Shown here piece after piece: positions 8,411 to 17,747 of a stretch of DNA of 64,000 nucleotides. The DNA comes from Pseudomonas multiresinivorans. GTDB taxonomy: Bacteria > Pseudomonadota > Gammaproteobacteria > Pseudomonadales > Pseudomonadaceae. The stretch lies in the NCBI RefSeq assembly GCF_012971725.1, contig NZ_CP048833.1, positions 868,001 through 932,000 of the forward strand. Direction: 5' to 3'. The notes beneath the pieces are model-generated. The model did no database searches, was not told the origin of the DNA, and saw nothing but the letters and a program-made list of their open reading frames with translations. How positions within the stretch are numbered: position 1 is the stretch's first letter; every line of letters starts with the position of its first letter. A program made the translations under genes and the position numbers.

Positions 8411-9706
8411 ATGCGCGTTCTGGTGCTTGGCAGCGGTGTGATCGGTACCGCCAGTGCTTACTATCTCGCCCGTGCCGGCTTCGAAGTGGTCGTCGTCGAC
8501 CGCCAGCCCGGCCCGGCCCTGGAAACCAGCTTCGCCAACGCCGGCCAGGTGTCGCCTGGCTACGCCTCGCCGTGGGCCGCCCCGGGCATCCCGCTCAAGG
8601 CCATGAAATGGCTGCTGCAGACCCACGCCCCGCTGGCCATCAAGCTGACCGGCGACCCCAGCCAGTACACTTGGATGTGGCAGATGCTGCGCAACTGCAA
8701 CGCCAAGAGCTACGCGGTGAACAAGGAGCGCATGGTGCGTCTGTCCGAGTACAGCCGTGATTGCCTCGACGAGCTGCGTGCCGAGACGGGCATCACCTAC
8801 GAAGGCCGCTCCCTGGGCACCACCCAGTTGTTCCGCACCCAGGCTCAGCTGGATTCCGCCGCCAAGGACATCGCCGTCCTGGAAAGCACCGGCGTTCCTT
8901 ATGAAGTGCTGGACCGCGCCGGTATTGCCCGCGTCGAGCCGGCCCTGGCCAAGGTGGCCGACAAGTTGGTCGGCGCCCTGCGCCTGCCCAACGACCAGAC
9001 CGGCGACTGCCAGATGTTCACCACCAAGCTGGCCGAGATGGCCAAGGCCCTGGGCGTGGAATTCCGCTTCGGCCAGGACATCCAGCGCCTGGACTTCGCT
9101 GGCGACCGCATCAACGGCGTCTGGGTCGATGGCCAACTGGTCACCGCCGACCGCTACGTGCTGGCGCTGGGCAGCTACTCGCCGCAGATGCTCAAGCCGC
9201 TGGGCATCGACGCCCCGGTCTACCCGCTCAAGGGCTACTCGCTGACCGTGCCGATCACCAACCCGGACATGGCGCCGACCTCGACCATTCTCGACGAGAC
9301 CTACAAGGTCGCGATCACCCGCTTCGACCAGCGCATCCGCGTCGGCGGCATGGCGGAAATCGCCGGCTTCGACCTGTCGCTGAACCCGCGTCGCCGCGCC
9401 ACCCTGGAAATGATCACCACCGACCTCTATCCGGAAGGCGGCGATGTCAGCCAGGCCGAGTTCTGGACCGGCCTGCGCCCGGCTACCCCGGACGGCACCC
9501 CGATCGTCGGTGCCACCCGCTACCGCAACCTGTTCCTCAACACCGGCCACGGCACCCTGGGCTGGACCATGGCTTGCGGCTCGGGTCGCTACCTCGCCGA
9601 CCTGATGGCCAAGAAGCGTCCGCAGATCAGCACCGAAGGTCTGGACATCTCCCGCTACGGTTCCACTTCGGAGGCTCAGAATGGCCATCCAGCGCCTGCA
9701 CACTAA
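8411..9706 (+). CDS. dadA: D-amino acid dehydrogenase small subunit
   Basis: 431 aa FAD-dependent dehydrogenase that oxidises D-amino acids, chiefly D-alanine, to the 2-oxo acid plus ammonia, passing electrons to the respiratory chain at the inner membrane face. The dinucleotide-binding motif is GSGVIG (residues 7-12), with the conserved SFANAGQVSPGYASPWAAPG region after it and the C-terminal TGHGTLGWTMACGSG flavin contact. A consensus ribosome site precedes it. First gene of dadA-rid-dadX; its last 26 bases overlap the next gene. Alanine-inducible regulation through DadR is expected. Confidence 0.96.
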   Translation: MRVLVLGSGVIGTASAYYLARAGFEVVVVDRQPGPALETSFANAGQVSPGYASPWAAPGIPLKAMKWLLQTHAPLAIKLTGDPSQYTWMWQMLRNCNAKSYAVNKERMVRLSEYSRDCLDELRAETGITYEGRSLGTTQLFRTQAQLDSAAKDIAVLESTGVPYEVLDRAGIARVEPALAKVADKLVGALRLPNDQTGDCQMFTTKLAEMAKALGVEFRFGQDIQRLDFAGDRINGVWVDGQLVTADRYVLALGSYSPQMLKPLGIDAPVYPLKGYSLTVPITNPDMAPTSTILDETYKVAITRFDQRIRVGGMAEIAGFDLSLNPRRRATLEMITTDLYPEGGDVSQAEFWTGLRPATPDGTPIVGATRYRNLFLNTGHGTLGWTMACGSGRYLADLMAKKRPQISTEGLDISRYGSTSEAQNGHPAPAH

Positions 9707-10034
9707 TCAGCGGATGAGCCAGGTCGTCGTCCACAACGGCACGGTGTACCTCGCCGGCCAGGTGGCGGATGACCTCACCGCTGGTGTCGAGCAACAGACC
9801 CGTGAAGTCCTCGCCAGCATCGAGCGCCTGCTCGATGAAGCCGGCACCGACAAGTCGCGTGTCCTCTCGGCAACCATCTATCTGAAGGACGTCGCCGCCG
9901 ACTTCGCCGGCATGAACGGCGTCTGGGACCAGTGGGTCCCGCAGGGCTGCGCCCCGGCGCGCGCCACCGTCCAGGCGGCGCTGTGCTACCCGGAGATCCT
10001 CGTCGAGATTTCCATCGTCGCTGCACTGCCCTGA
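9681..10034 (+). CDS. RidA family enamine/imine deaminase
   Basis: 117 aa Rid-family (YjgF) protein. The conserved Arg lies at residue 94 (APARATVQ), followed by Glu109 (YPEILVEIS). Rid proteins hydrolyse reactive enamine/imine intermediates released by amino acid oxidases and PLP enzymes, so a position between dadA, which makes imino acids, and dadX is functionally sensible. It overlaps the 3' end of dadA in another frame, implying translational coupling. Same arrangement as in P. aeruginosa, from memory. Confidence 0.9.
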   Translation: MAIQRLHTNQRMSQVVVHNGTVYLAGQVADDLTAGVEQQTREVLASIERLLDEAGTDKSRVLSATIYLKDVAADFAGMNGVWDQWVPQGCAPARATVQAALCYPEILVEISIVAALP

Positions 10035-10048
10035 TCGTTTTTGCGTGG

Positions 10049-10073
10049 CCCGGCCGGAGCGCCGGGTTTTTTT
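10049..10073 (+). terminator. intrinsic terminator between rid and dadX
   Basis: Stem CCCGGC/GCCGGG (10049-10054 with 10061-10066) followed by seven Ts. Lying inside the dadA-rid-dadX operon, it may only partly terminate and lower dadX relative to dadA. Confidence 0.75.
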
Positions 10074-10116
10074 CGTCTGCAGTTTCGTACCACGTTGATA
10101 AAAAGAGAGCCTCGCC

Positions 10117-11196
10117 ATGCGTCCCGCCCGTGCCCTGATCGATCTCGCCGCCCTGCGCCACAACTACCGCCTGGCTCGTGAAGTCACCGGCGCGCGAGCG
10201 CTGGCCGTGGTCAAGGCCGACGCCTACGGCCACGGTGCAGTGGTCTGCGCCCGCGCCCTGGAAGGCGAGGCTGACGGCTTCGCCGTGGCGTGCATCGAGG
10301 AAGCGCTGGAGCTGCGCGAAGCCGGCATCCGCGCGCCGATCCTGCTGCTCGAAGGCTTCTTCGAGGCCAGCGAGCTGGAGCTTATCGACGCCCATGATTT
10401 CTGGTGCGTGGTGCACTCGGCCTGGCAGCTGGAAGCCATCGAGCGCGCGCGCCCGAGCAAGCCGCTGACCGTCTGGTTGAAGATGGACTCGGGCATGCAC
10501 CGCGTCGGCTTCTTCCCGCAGGACTACGCCGCCGCGCTGGCGCGCCTGAAGGCGTTGCCCCACGTGGCCAAGGTCGTGCTGATGAGCCACTTCTCCCGCG
10601 CTGACGAACTGGACTGTGCCCGCACCGAAGAGCAGGTCGCCGCCTTCCAGGCCGTGCGCGAAGCCGCAGGCCAGGGGCATGAGATCAGCCTGCGCAACTC
10701 CCCCGGCATCCTCGGCTGGTCCGAAGTGCCCAGCGACTGGGTGCGCCCCGGCATCATGCTCTACGGCGCCACTCCGTTCGAGCAGGCCCATCCGCTGGCG
10801 GACCAACTGCGCCCGGTGATGACCCTGGAATCCCAGGTCATCAGCATCCGCGAGCTGCCGGCCGGCGAGCCGGTGGGGTACGGCGCGCGCTTCATCGCCG
10901 ACCGCCCGGTACGTGTCGGCGTAGTTGCCATGGGTTACGCCGATGGCTATCCGCGCCACGCGCCGGACGGCACGCCGGTGTTCATCGATGGCAAGCCCAG
11001 CCGCATCATCGGCCGTGTGTCCATGGACATGCTCACCGTGGACCTGACCGACCTGCCGCAGGCAGGCCTGGGCAGCCGCGTCGAACTCTGGGGCCCGAAC
11101 GTCCCCGCCAGCCAACTGGCTTCCCTGTGCGGCAGCATTCCCTATCAGCTGTTCTGCAACCTCAAGCGCGTCCCGCGGGTCTACAGCGGCGAGTGA
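10117..11196 (+). CDS. dadX: catabolic alanine racemase
   Basis: 359 aa PLP-dependent fold-III racemase interconverting L- and D-alanine in the cytoplasm. The PLP lysine is Lys33 in AVVKADAYGHG and the second catalytic base is Tyr255 in GYGARF. The context (dadA, rid upstream, DadR regulator) marks it as the catabolic DadX rather than the biosynthetic Alr. Together with DadA it converts L-alanine to pyruvate and ammonia. An intrinsic terminator lies between it and rid, but no clear separate promoter was identified. Confidence 0.95.
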   Translation: MRPARALIDLAALRHNYRLAREVTGARALAVVKADAYGHGAVVCARALEGEADGFAVACIEEALELREAGIRAPILLLEGFFEASELELIDAHDFWCVVHSAWQLEAIERARPSKPLTVWLKMDSGMHRVGFFPQDYAAALARLKALPHVAKVVLMSHFSRADELDCARTEEQVAAFQAVREAAGQGHEISLRNSPGILGWSEVPSDWVRPGIMLYGATPFEQAHPLADQLRPVMTLESQVISIRELPAGEPVGYGARFIADRPVRVGVVAMGYADGYPRHAPDGTPVFIDGKPSRIIGRVSMDMLTVDLTDLPQAGLGSRVELWGPNVPASQLASLCGSIPYQLFCNLKRVPRVYSGE

Positions 11197-11359
11197 CGGA
11201 TACCGCCCGTAAAGTTTGCGCAGGATCGTCGGGCGATCTGTTGTAAATACTGAACGGTGTTGCCATGATACGTGGCACTTGGAACCCGCTCGGCTCAAGC
11301 CGCTGCGGGTTCTGCCTTTCAGAGCCTGCCTGATCACAAGAATAAGGAGGACCCCACCC

Positions 11360-11908
11360 TTGGACGTCGGTGCTCGTCTGCAAGCCATCCGTAAGCTCAA
11401 AGGTTTGTCCCAGCGCGAACTCGCCAAACGGGCGGGTGTGACCAACAGCACAATCTCGATGATCGAGAAGAACAGCGTCAGCCCCTCCATCAGTTCGCTG
11501 AAGAAAGTGCTGGGTGGTATTCCGATGTCCCTGGTCGAGTTCTTTTCCCTCGATCTTGAGCAGAGCAGCAACACTCCTGTGGTCTACAAGGCAGACGAAC
11601 TCAGTGACCTGTCCAGTGGCTCGATCATCATGAAGCTGATCGGCAAGGACTACCCCAGCCGCGCCATCACCCTGCTCGACGAGACCTATCCGCCGGGCTC
11701 CGACACCGGTGACGACATGTACGCCCACGAAGGCGAAGAGACCGGCGTATTGGTCGAAGGCCGTCTGGAACTGACGGTCGGCGACGAGACTTTCGTCCTC
11801 GAATGTGGCGACAGCTACTATTTCGACAGCACCAAGCCGCACCGCTTCCGTAATCCGTTCGAAACTCCGGCACGACTGATCAGCGCGACCACACCGGCAA
11901 ATTTTTGA
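11360..11908 (+). CDS. pauR: XRE-cupin transcriptional regulator (PauR-like)
   Basis: 182 aa: N-terminal Xre helix-turn-helix (about residues 5-60, LQAIRKLKGLSQRELAKRAG then NSTISMIEKN) and C-terminal cupin domain (about 105-175, with HEGEETGVLVEGRLEL). TTG at 11360 is chosen as start because AAGGAGG lies 10 bases upstream and the HTH begins at once; upstream sequence in frame is not protein-like. PauR in P. aeruginosa represses the pau polyamine catabolic genes and is relieved by gamma-glutamyl polyamines. Its place beside dadX is the same as in PAO1, from memory. Confidence 0.88.
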   Translation: MDVGARLQAIRKLKGLSQRELAKRAGVTNSTISMIEKNSVSPSISSLKKVLGGIPMSLVEFFSLDLEQSSNTPVVYKADELSDLSSGSIIMKLIGKDYPSRAITLLDETYPPGSDTGDDMYAHEGEETGVLVEGRLELTVGDETFVLECGDSYYFDSTKPHRFRNPFETPARLISATTPANF

Positions 11909-12093
11909 ACAGCCGGTAGGACCGGCCAGATCAGCTGCGACCTAATGCCGCAAAGCCCGGTAAGAAAGCCCGGCAAGGTGGCGCAATGGTTTCGAGCTTC
12001 GAAGCTTTGCCGTTATACTTGCGCCCGCTCGCGCGGCCCGAGACTGTGACTGCACCGCGACCGGGCGTGATAAGCCACGATGAGGGTGAAAGG

Positions 12094-12522
12094 GTGAACC
12101 TGATTAGAAAAATCCTGGCAGCCCAAGCTGCCGTACTGGCCCTGTGGGCAGTGAGCGTTCAGGCCGCGACCAACGATGACGCCATTGCCAAGCGTCTCGA
12201 ACCTGTCGGCAAAGTCTGCGTCCAGGGCAAGGAGTGCGAAGGCGTTGGCGCCGTGGCTTCTGCTGGCGGTGGCGGTGCTCCGCGTTCGGGCGAAGAGATT
12301 GTCGGCAAGGTCTGCACCACTTGCCATGGCAGCGGCCTGCTGGGCGCGCCGAAAGTCGGCGACAAGGCTGACTGGGGCAAGCGCGCGAAAGAGCAGGGCG
12401 GTATCGACGGCCTGCTGGCCAAGGCTATCTCGGGTATCAACGCCATGCCGCCCAAAGGCACCTGCGCTGATTGCTCCGACGACGAGCTGAAAGCTGCGAT
12501 TCACCACATGTCCGGCCTGTAA
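12094..12522 (+). CDS. cycB: cytochrome c5
   Basis: 142 aa periplasmic or membrane-anchored class I c-type cytochrome. A GTG start at 12094 gives an N-terminal signal/anchor (to about residue 24, VQAA). The haem site CTTCH is Cys74-Cys77-His78; the axial Met is in NAMPPKG; a C-terminal CADC pair matches the cytochrome c5 disulfide. Electron carrier to terminal oxidases. The longer frame upstream from 11986 lacks protein character. Single gene with its own terminator. Confidence 0.9.
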   Translation: MNLIRKILAAQAAVLALWAVSVQAATNDDAIAKRLEPVGKVCVQGKECEGVGAVASAGGGGAPRSGEEIVGKVCTTCHGSGLLGAPKVGDKADWGKRAKEQGGIDGLLAKAISGINAMPPKGTCADCSDDELKAAIHHMSGL

Positions 12523-12537
12523 CAGCCGACCTGTGCG

Positions 12538-12563
12538 AAAAAGCCGCCCAAGGGCGGCTTTTT
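12538..12563 (+). terminator. cycB terminator
   Basis: AAGCCGCCC-AA-GGGCGGCTT stem followed by a T run, just after the cycB stop. Confidence 0.88.
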
Positions 12564-12661
12564 CATGCCCGCGATTTGTCGCTGCGCGTGTCGCGGGAGC
12601 AACTTTTGCGTAAAGCCGGTCCAAACTCCTGTCGTGGACAACGAACCCGGAGGGATGCCCG

Positions 12662-14563
12662 GTGCAATCCTGCTCGATCGAAACCGCTGTTGAAGAACTG
12701 TTGCACCGCCTGGACGGGCACATCCGTCTCGGGCTTCCGCTGGGCCTGGGCAAACCCAACCGACTGGCGAACGCGCTGTACCGGCACGTGCGCGAGAATC
12801 CGCGCCGGCAACTGACGTTCTACACGGCGCTGTCCCTCGGCCGCCCGCAGGCCGGCGGCGAACTGCAGCGGCGCTTCCTCGAACCCTTCGTCGAGCGCAT
12901 CTACGGCGACTACCCCGAACTGGACTACCTGCACGACCTGCGCAGCGGCAACGTGCCGGAAAACATCCGCGTCGAAGAGTTCTACCTGCAGCCCGGCAGC
13001 CTGCTGGACAGCGCCCCGGCGCAGCAGAACTACATCAGCTGCAACTACAGCCACGTGGCGCGGGACATCAACGCCAAGGGCGTCAATGCCGTTGCCCAAC
13101 TGGTTGCGCGCGACCCGGCGCGGCCGGGCAAGCTGAGCCTGGCGTGCAATCCGGACATCACCCTCGACCTGTTGCCGATGCTGCTGCGTCGCCGCGCGGC
13201 AGGCGAAACCATCGTCATTATCGGCGTCGTCCACGACCAGTTGCCGTACATGCCCGGCGACGCCGAAGTGGACGAGGACTTCTTCGACCTGCTGGTCGAT
13301 GCACCGGGCGACAACAGCACGCTGTTTTCCACCCCCAACCTGCCAGTGGGCCTTCAGGACCACTGCATCGGCCTGCACGCCAGCGCCCTGGTGCGCGACG
13401 GTGGCACCTTGCAGATCGGCATCGGCTCCATGGGCGATGCCTTGACCTCGGCGCTGCTGACCCGCCAGCGCGACAACGATGGCTATCGTGCGCTGCTCGA
13501 CGGCCTCGACTCCACCGCCCGCCACGCCGGACTGATCGAGCGCGACGGCGGGCTGGGCGCTTTCCAGCACGGGCTGTATGGCTGCAGCGAAATGTTCGTT
13601 CCCGGCCTGCTGGCCCTGGCCGAGGCCGGTGTGCTCAACCGCCGGGTAGCGGCGCGCCCCGGCGCCGCGCCAACCGAGCCGGGCGTCTGGCTGCACGGCG
13701 GCTTTTTCCTCGGTCCGCAGGCCTTCTACCGGCGCCTGCGCGAGATGCCCCGCGAGGAGCTGGCCGGCATCGGCATGACCGGCATCGGCTTCGTCAACAA
13801 CCTGTACCGCGACGAAGAGCTCAAGCGCGAGCAACGCCGGGATGCACGCTTCATCAACAGCGCCTTCACCGTCACCCTGCTGGGCGCCGGCGTGGCCGAC
13901 CAACTGGAGGACGGCCGGGTACTCAGCGGTGTCGGCGGGCAGTACAACTTCGTCGCCCAGGCCCATGAACTGGAAGGCGGGCGCTCCATCCTGATGCTGC
14001 GCAGCTGGCGCGAGTCCGAGGGTGAGCTGAGCTCCAACATCGTCTGGAGCTACGGCCACACGACGATTCCCCGGCATCTGCGCGACATGGTGGTGACCGA
14101 GTACGGCGTCGCCGACCTGCGCGGCCGCAACGATGCCGAGGTGATCGCCGCCATGCTGTCCATCGCCGACTCACGCTTCCAGGATGCGCTGATCGCCCAG
14201 GCCCAGGAGGCCGGCAAGCTGCCGAAGGATTTCGCGCTGGACGAGTGCTATCGCGACAATACCCCGGAGCGCTTGCGGGACGCGGCGCGGCAGCATCGTC
14301 ATCTGCTGCCGGAGTTTCCCTTGGGTTGCGACTTCACCGAACAGGAGCGCGAGTTGTTGCGCGCGTTGGGTTGGCTCAAGAGCAAGCTGAAGCTGAGCGA
14401 GATTCTCGAACTGGGCAAGGCGACTCTCGATGCGCCGGCGCCGGAGGCCTACCCGGCGCACCTGGAGCGCATGGGGCTGGCGAATCCGGATGGGTTGCGC
14501 GAGGAACTGTACCAGCGCCTGGTGCTGGCCGGTCTGAAAGCCAGCGCCGAACAAACCTTGTAG
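12662..14563 (+). CDS. acetyl-CoA hydrolase/transferase family protein
   Basis: 633 aa class I CoA-transferase/acetyl-CoA hydrolase family enzyme, cytoplasmic. The start is GTG at 12662 with GGAGGG 7 bases upstream. The likely catalytic Glu is Glu310 in GCSEMF, matching the conserved SEM segment of 4-hydroxybutyrate CoA-transferases; the downstream signature SGVGGQYNFV and the late TEYGVADLRG motif are also present. Compared with canonical members, the INSALEVDL segment reads INSAFTVTL, and the protein is longer, so donor and acceptor acids cannot be assigned. Stand-alone gene between cycB and xpt. Confidence 0.82.
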   Translation: MQSCSIETAVEELLHRLDGHIRLGLPLGLGKPNRLANALYRHVRENPRRQLTFYTALSLGRPQAGGELQRRFLEPFVERIYGDYPELDYLHDLRSGNVPENIRVEEFYLQPGSLLDSAPAQQNYISCNYSHVARDINAKGVNAVAQLVARDPARPGKLSLACNPDITLDLLPMLLRRRAAGETIVIIGVVHDQLPYMPGDAEVDEDFFDLLVDAPGDNSTLFSTPNLPVGLQDHCIGLHASALVRDGGTLQIGIGSMGDALTSALLTRQRDNDGYRALLDGLDSTARHAGLIERDGGLGAFQHGLYGCSEMFVPGLLALAEAGVLNRRVAARPGAAPTEPGVWLHGGFFLGPQAFYRRLREMPREELAGIGMTGIGFVNNLYRDEELKREQRRDARFINSAFTVTLLGAGVADQLEDGRVLSGVGGQYNFVAQAHELEGGRSILMLRSWRESEGELSSNIVWSYGHTTIPRHLRDMVVTEYGVADLRGRNDAEVIAAMLSIADSRFQDALIAQAQEAGKLPKDFALDECYRDNTPERLRDAARQHRHLLPEFPLGCDFTEQERELLRALGWLKSKLKLSEILELGKATLDAPAPEAYPAHLERMGLANPDGLREELYQRLVLAGLKASAEQTL

Positions 14564-14624
14564 GCGCGAGGGGGCGCCATCGTTATGGCTTGCGAAGCTC
14601 TCCGGGATGGCAACGGTGCGGTGC

Positions 14625-14650
14625 GGTTCGCGAGCAAGCTCGCTCCTACA
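14625..14650. repeat. single REP unit
   Basis: One copy of the GAGCAAGCTCGC-type repeat ending CTCCTACA, in the gap after the CoA-transferase gene. Same family as 15455-15518, 24381-24448 and 55045-55112. Confidence 0.85.
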
Positions 14651-14678
14651 GGACATGCCAGGTCCGTCGAGCGGGCAT

Positions 14679-14714
14679 GAAAAAAGGCGGGCCCTGTCGG
14701 CGCCCGCCTTTTTT
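14679..14714. terminator. bidirectional terminator between CoA-transferase gene and xpt
   Basis: A-run, GGCGGGC (14686-14692), loop, GCCCGCC (14702-14708), T-run. The symmetric A/T tracts serve both convergent genes. Confidence 0.88.
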
Positions 14715-14728
14715 CGTGGTGCGGTGGA

Positions 14729-15304
14729 TCAGTCTTCGAGGAACTCGACCTGACCGTTGGCCAGGGACTTCACCCGAGCCAGGGATTCCACGCGGTAACC
14801 CTCGCTTTCCAGAAGGGAGCGGCCTTCCTGGAAGGACTTCTCGATGACGATGCCCAGGCCGGCGATGCTGGCGCCCGCCTGCTGGATCAGGTCGATCAGC
14901 GCCTTGGCGGCATGGCCATTGGCGAGGAAGTCGTCCACCACCAGCACGTGGTCGGCGGCGGTCAGGTGCTTGGCCGAGATGGCGATGGTGCTTTCGGTCT
15001 GCTTGGTGAAGGAGAACACCTTGGAGATCAGCAGGTCGTTCTTCAGCGTCAGCGACTGGAACTTGCGGGCGAAGATCACCGGGATGCCCAGCTCGAGGCC
15101 GGCCATGATCGCCGGGGCGATGCCCGAGGCCTCGATGGTAACGATCTTGGTGATGCCCTGGTTCTTGAAGCGTTCGGCAAATTCATGGCCGATCTGCTTC
15201 ATCAGCGCCGGGTCGATCTGGTGGTTGAGGAAGGCGTCTACCTTGAGGACCTGTTCGGAAAGAACGATGCCTTCGCTGCGAATTTTGTCTTTGAGAGTGT
15301 TCAC
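14729..15304 (-). CDS. xpt: xanthine phosphoribosyltransferase
   Basis: 191 aa purine salvage enzyme transferring phosphoribose from PRPP to xanthine (and more weakly hypoxanthine or guanine). The PRPP-binding motif is VLVVDDFLANGHAAKAL. The GTG at 15302-15304 is used as start because the conserved N-terminus (NTLKDKIRSEG) follows directly; the much longer open frame upstream is non-coding antisense-like sequence. Cytoplasmic. Faces the CoA-transferase gene across a shared terminator. Confidence 0.93.
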   Translation of the reverse strand: MNTLKDKIRSEGIVLSEQVLKVDAFLNHQIDPALMKQIGHEFAERFKNQGITKIVTIEASGIAPAIMAGLELGIPVIFARKFQSLTLKNDLLISKVFSFTKQTESTIAISAKHLTAADHVLVVDDFLANGHAAKALIDLIQQAGASIAGLGIVIEKSFQEGRSLLESEGYRVESLARVKSLANGQVEFLED

Positions 15305-15454
15305 GGGGGTGCTTCCGGAGCGGCTGTCGCTGATGAAGCGCGTAATTCTACAATGCTCGTGGGGTTCTGCGCGACGTTCCGACCAATGCAATTGCTGATC
15401 GAATGGACAGTTTTTCGATGGATGGCCGCGCGTGATCCCGGTGCGGTGCCTTTC

Positions 15455-15518
15455 TGTAGGAGCGAGCTTGCTCGCGAACCGCACGGCGAAGAGCTTCGCG
15501 AGCAAGCTCGCTCCTACA
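15455..15518. repeat. inverted REP pair between xpt and rep
   Basis: Two 24-bp copies, TGTAGGAGCGAGCTTGCTCG and two-to-four further bases (15455-15478) and its reverse complement (15495-15518), in head-to-head orientation, able to fold into a large hairpin. It lies just after the rep stop codon. Confidence 0.9.
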
Positions 15519-15528
15519 GGGAACAGCC

Positions 15529-17538
15529 TCAGCGCTTGAGCATCGCCCGGATATCCGCCAGCGCCGAATTGCCCTTGGCTACCTTGACCTCCTGCGGCGC
15601 GTCTTCCTGGCCTTCCCAGACCAGGTCTTCGGGCGGCAGCTCGTCGAGGAAGCGGCTGGGAGAGCAATCGATGATTTCGCCGTACTGCTTGCGCTTGGCG
15701 GCGAAGGTCATGGCCAGGTTCTTCTTCGCCCGGGTGATGCCCACATAGGCCAGGCGCCGCTCTTCCTCGATGGTGTCGGCCTCGATGCTGGAGCGGTGCG
15801 GAAGGATTTCCTCTTCCACGCCGAGAATGAACACGTAGGGGAATTCCAGACCCTTTGAGGCGTGCAGGGTCATCATCTGCACGCCGTCGGCGCCTTCTTC
15901 CTCTTCCTGCTGGCGCTCGAGCATGTCGCGCAGCACCAGCTTGGCGATGGCCTGCTCGATGGTCATGTCGCCTTCTTCGTCGCGCTCCAGGGTGTTCTTC
16001 AGCGCTTCGATGAGGAACCAGACGTTGCCCATGCGGAAATCGGCAACCTTGTCGCTGGAGGCGTTCTGCCGCAGCCAGTTCTCGTAGTCGATGTCCATCA
16101 CCATGCTGCGCAGCGCGCCGATCGGGTCGCTGCCGGCGCATTGCTCGCGGACCTTGTCGATGAAACGCTTGAAGCGCTGCAGACGCTCGATGTAGCGGGC
16201 GTCCAGGTGTTCGGACAGGCCAAGCTCGCCGGAAGCATTGAACATCGAGCAACCGCGCTCGGTGGCGTAGTTGCCCAGCTTCTCCAGGGTGGTGGAGCCG
16301 ATCTCGCGGCGTGGCACGTTGATCACCCGGAGGAAGGCGTTGTCATCGTCCGGGTTCACCAGCAGGCGGAAATAGGACATCAGGTCCTTCACCTCCTGGC
16401 GTCCGAAGAAGCTGGTACCGCCTGACAGGTGATAGGGAATCTGGTGGTGCTGAAGTTTCAGCTCGATCAGCTTCGCCTGATAGTTGCCCCGGTAGAGGAT
16501 GGCGAATTCGCTGTAGGGCCGCTGCGTCTTCAGGTGGATGGTGAGGATTTCCATGGCCACCCGCTCGGCCTCGGACTCCTCGTTGCGGCAACGGATCACC
16601 CGGATCGGGTCGCCTTCGCCCATCTCGCTCCACAGCTGTTTCTCGAACACGTGGGGATTGTTGGCGATGAGGATGTTGGCGCATTTGAGGATGCGGCTGG
16701 TGGAGCGGTAGTTCTGCTCCAGCATCACCACCTTCAGCGAGGGAAAGTCATCCTTGAGCTGCATCAGGTTTTCCGGGCGCGCGCCGCGCCAGGCGTAGAT
16801 CGACTGGTCATCGTCACCCACCACGGTGAAGTGCGCGCGCTGCTGCACCAGCATCTTCACCAGCAGGTACTGGCTGGCGTTGGTGTCCTGGTATTCGTCC
16901 ACCAGCATGTAGCGCACGCGGTTGCGCCATTTTTCGAGGATCTCCGGGTGCTCCTGGAACAGCTTCACCGGCTGCAGGATGAGGTCGTCGAAGTCCACCG
17001 CGTTGTACGCCTTGAGCGTGCGCTGGTAATGCAGGTAGACCATGGCCGCGGTCTGTTCCTTGGGATTGCGCGCCTTTTCCAGCGCCTCTTCCGGAAGGAT
17101 CAGGTCGTTCTTCCAGCTGCCGATCAGGTTCTTGATCTCGTCCAGACCGTCATCGCCGGAATATTCCTTCTGCATGATGTCGGTCATCAGCGCCTTCACA
17201 TCGCTCTCGTCGAAGATCGAGAAGCCGGGCTTGTAGCCCAGGGCCGCGTGTTCCTTGCGGATGATGTTCAGGCCCAGGTTGTGGAAGGTCGAGACGGTCA
17301 GGCCCTTGCCTTCGCCCGGGCGCAGCAGGGTGCTGACGCGCTCCTTCATCTCGCGGGCGGCCTTGTTGGTGAAGGTCACGGCGACGATGTACTGGGCGCG
17401 GATGCCGCATTGCTGCACGAGGTAGGCGATCTTGCGGGTGATCACGCTGGTCTTGCCGGAGCCGGCGCCGGCCAGCACCAGGAGCGGGCCGCCGACGTAG
17501 TTCACGGCCTCTTGCTGCCGGGGATTGAGTCGGGACAT
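15529..17538 (-). CDS. rep: ATP-dependent DNA helicase Rep
   Basis: 669 aa superfamily 1A 3'-5' DNA helicase that helps replication forks pass protein roadblocks and restart. UvrD/Rep motifs are present in order: Walker A AGAGSGKTSVI (about residues 21-31), DEYQDTNASQ (motif II), GDDDQSIYAWRGA (motif III), EQNYRSTSRIL (IV), TLHASKGLEFPYV (V) and EERRLAYVGITRAKK (VI). Length matches Rep rather than UvrD. A REP pair follows the stop. The same neighbour pair (xpt and a ProE-like gene) occurs in P. aeruginosa, from memory. Confidence 0.96.
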   Translation of the reverse strand: MSRLNPRQQEAVNYVGGPLLVLAGAGSGKTSVITRKIAYLVQQCGIRAQYIVAVTFTNKAAREMKERVSTLLRPGEGKGLTVSTFHNLGLNIIRKEHAALGYKPGFSIFDESDVKALMTDIMQKEYSGDDGLDEIKNLIGSWKNDLILPEEALEKARNPKEQTAAMVYLHYQRTLKAYNAVDFDDLILQPVKLFQEHPEILEKWRNRVRYMLVDEYQDTNASQYLLVKMLVQQRAHFTVVGDDDQSIYAWRGARPENLMQLKDDFPSLKVVMLEQNYRSTSRILKCANILIANNPHVFEKQLWSEMGEGDPIRVIRCRNEESEAERVAMEILTIHLKTQRPYSEFAILYRGNYQAKLIELKLQHHQIPYHLSGGTSFFGRQEVKDLMSYFRLLVNPDDDNAFLRVINVPRREIGSTTLEKLGNYATERGCSMFNASGELGLSEHLDARYIERLQRFKRFIDKVREQCAGSDPIGALRSMVMDIDYENWLRQNASSDKVADFRMGNVWFLIEALKNTLERDEEGDMTIEQAIAKLVLRDMLERQQEEEEGADGVQMMTLHASKGLEFPYVFILGVEEEILPHRSSIEADTIEEERRLAYVGITRAKKNLAMTFAAKRKQYGEIIDCSPSRFLDELPPEDLVWEGQEDAPQEVKVAKGNSALADIRAMLKR

Positions 17539-17696
17539 GAAGGCGGGGGTCTTTAGTGAAGCGGGGGCGTATTCTAGCAGGCCCTGCCGGGCGTCGGGGT
17601 GCCGCTCGGAATAGCGGCGATCTGTGACACGATCGTACTTATGTGTTTTGGATAAATCTGTACATGTATTAGGCTTGTGACAGCATTACTTGAAGA

Positions 17697-17712
17697 AAAC
17701 TCTTAAGAGTTT
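17697..17712. promoter_or_regulatory. 16-bp perfect palindrome upstream of the ProE-like gene
   Basis: AAACTCTTAAGAGTTT, a perfect palindrome within the AT-rich rep/proE divergent gap, 35 bp before the ATG at 17748. A dimeric regulator site is the obvious reading; the protein is unknown. Confidence 0.45.
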
Positions 17713-17747
17713 CTCTGAAGTTTCGTCTACATCCGTGGGATGTCCGG

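Noticed and set aside
15455..15518. REP pair as the rep terminator
   Set aside because: No U-tract follows, and the same sequence recurs in unrelated gaps, so it is listed as a repeat.
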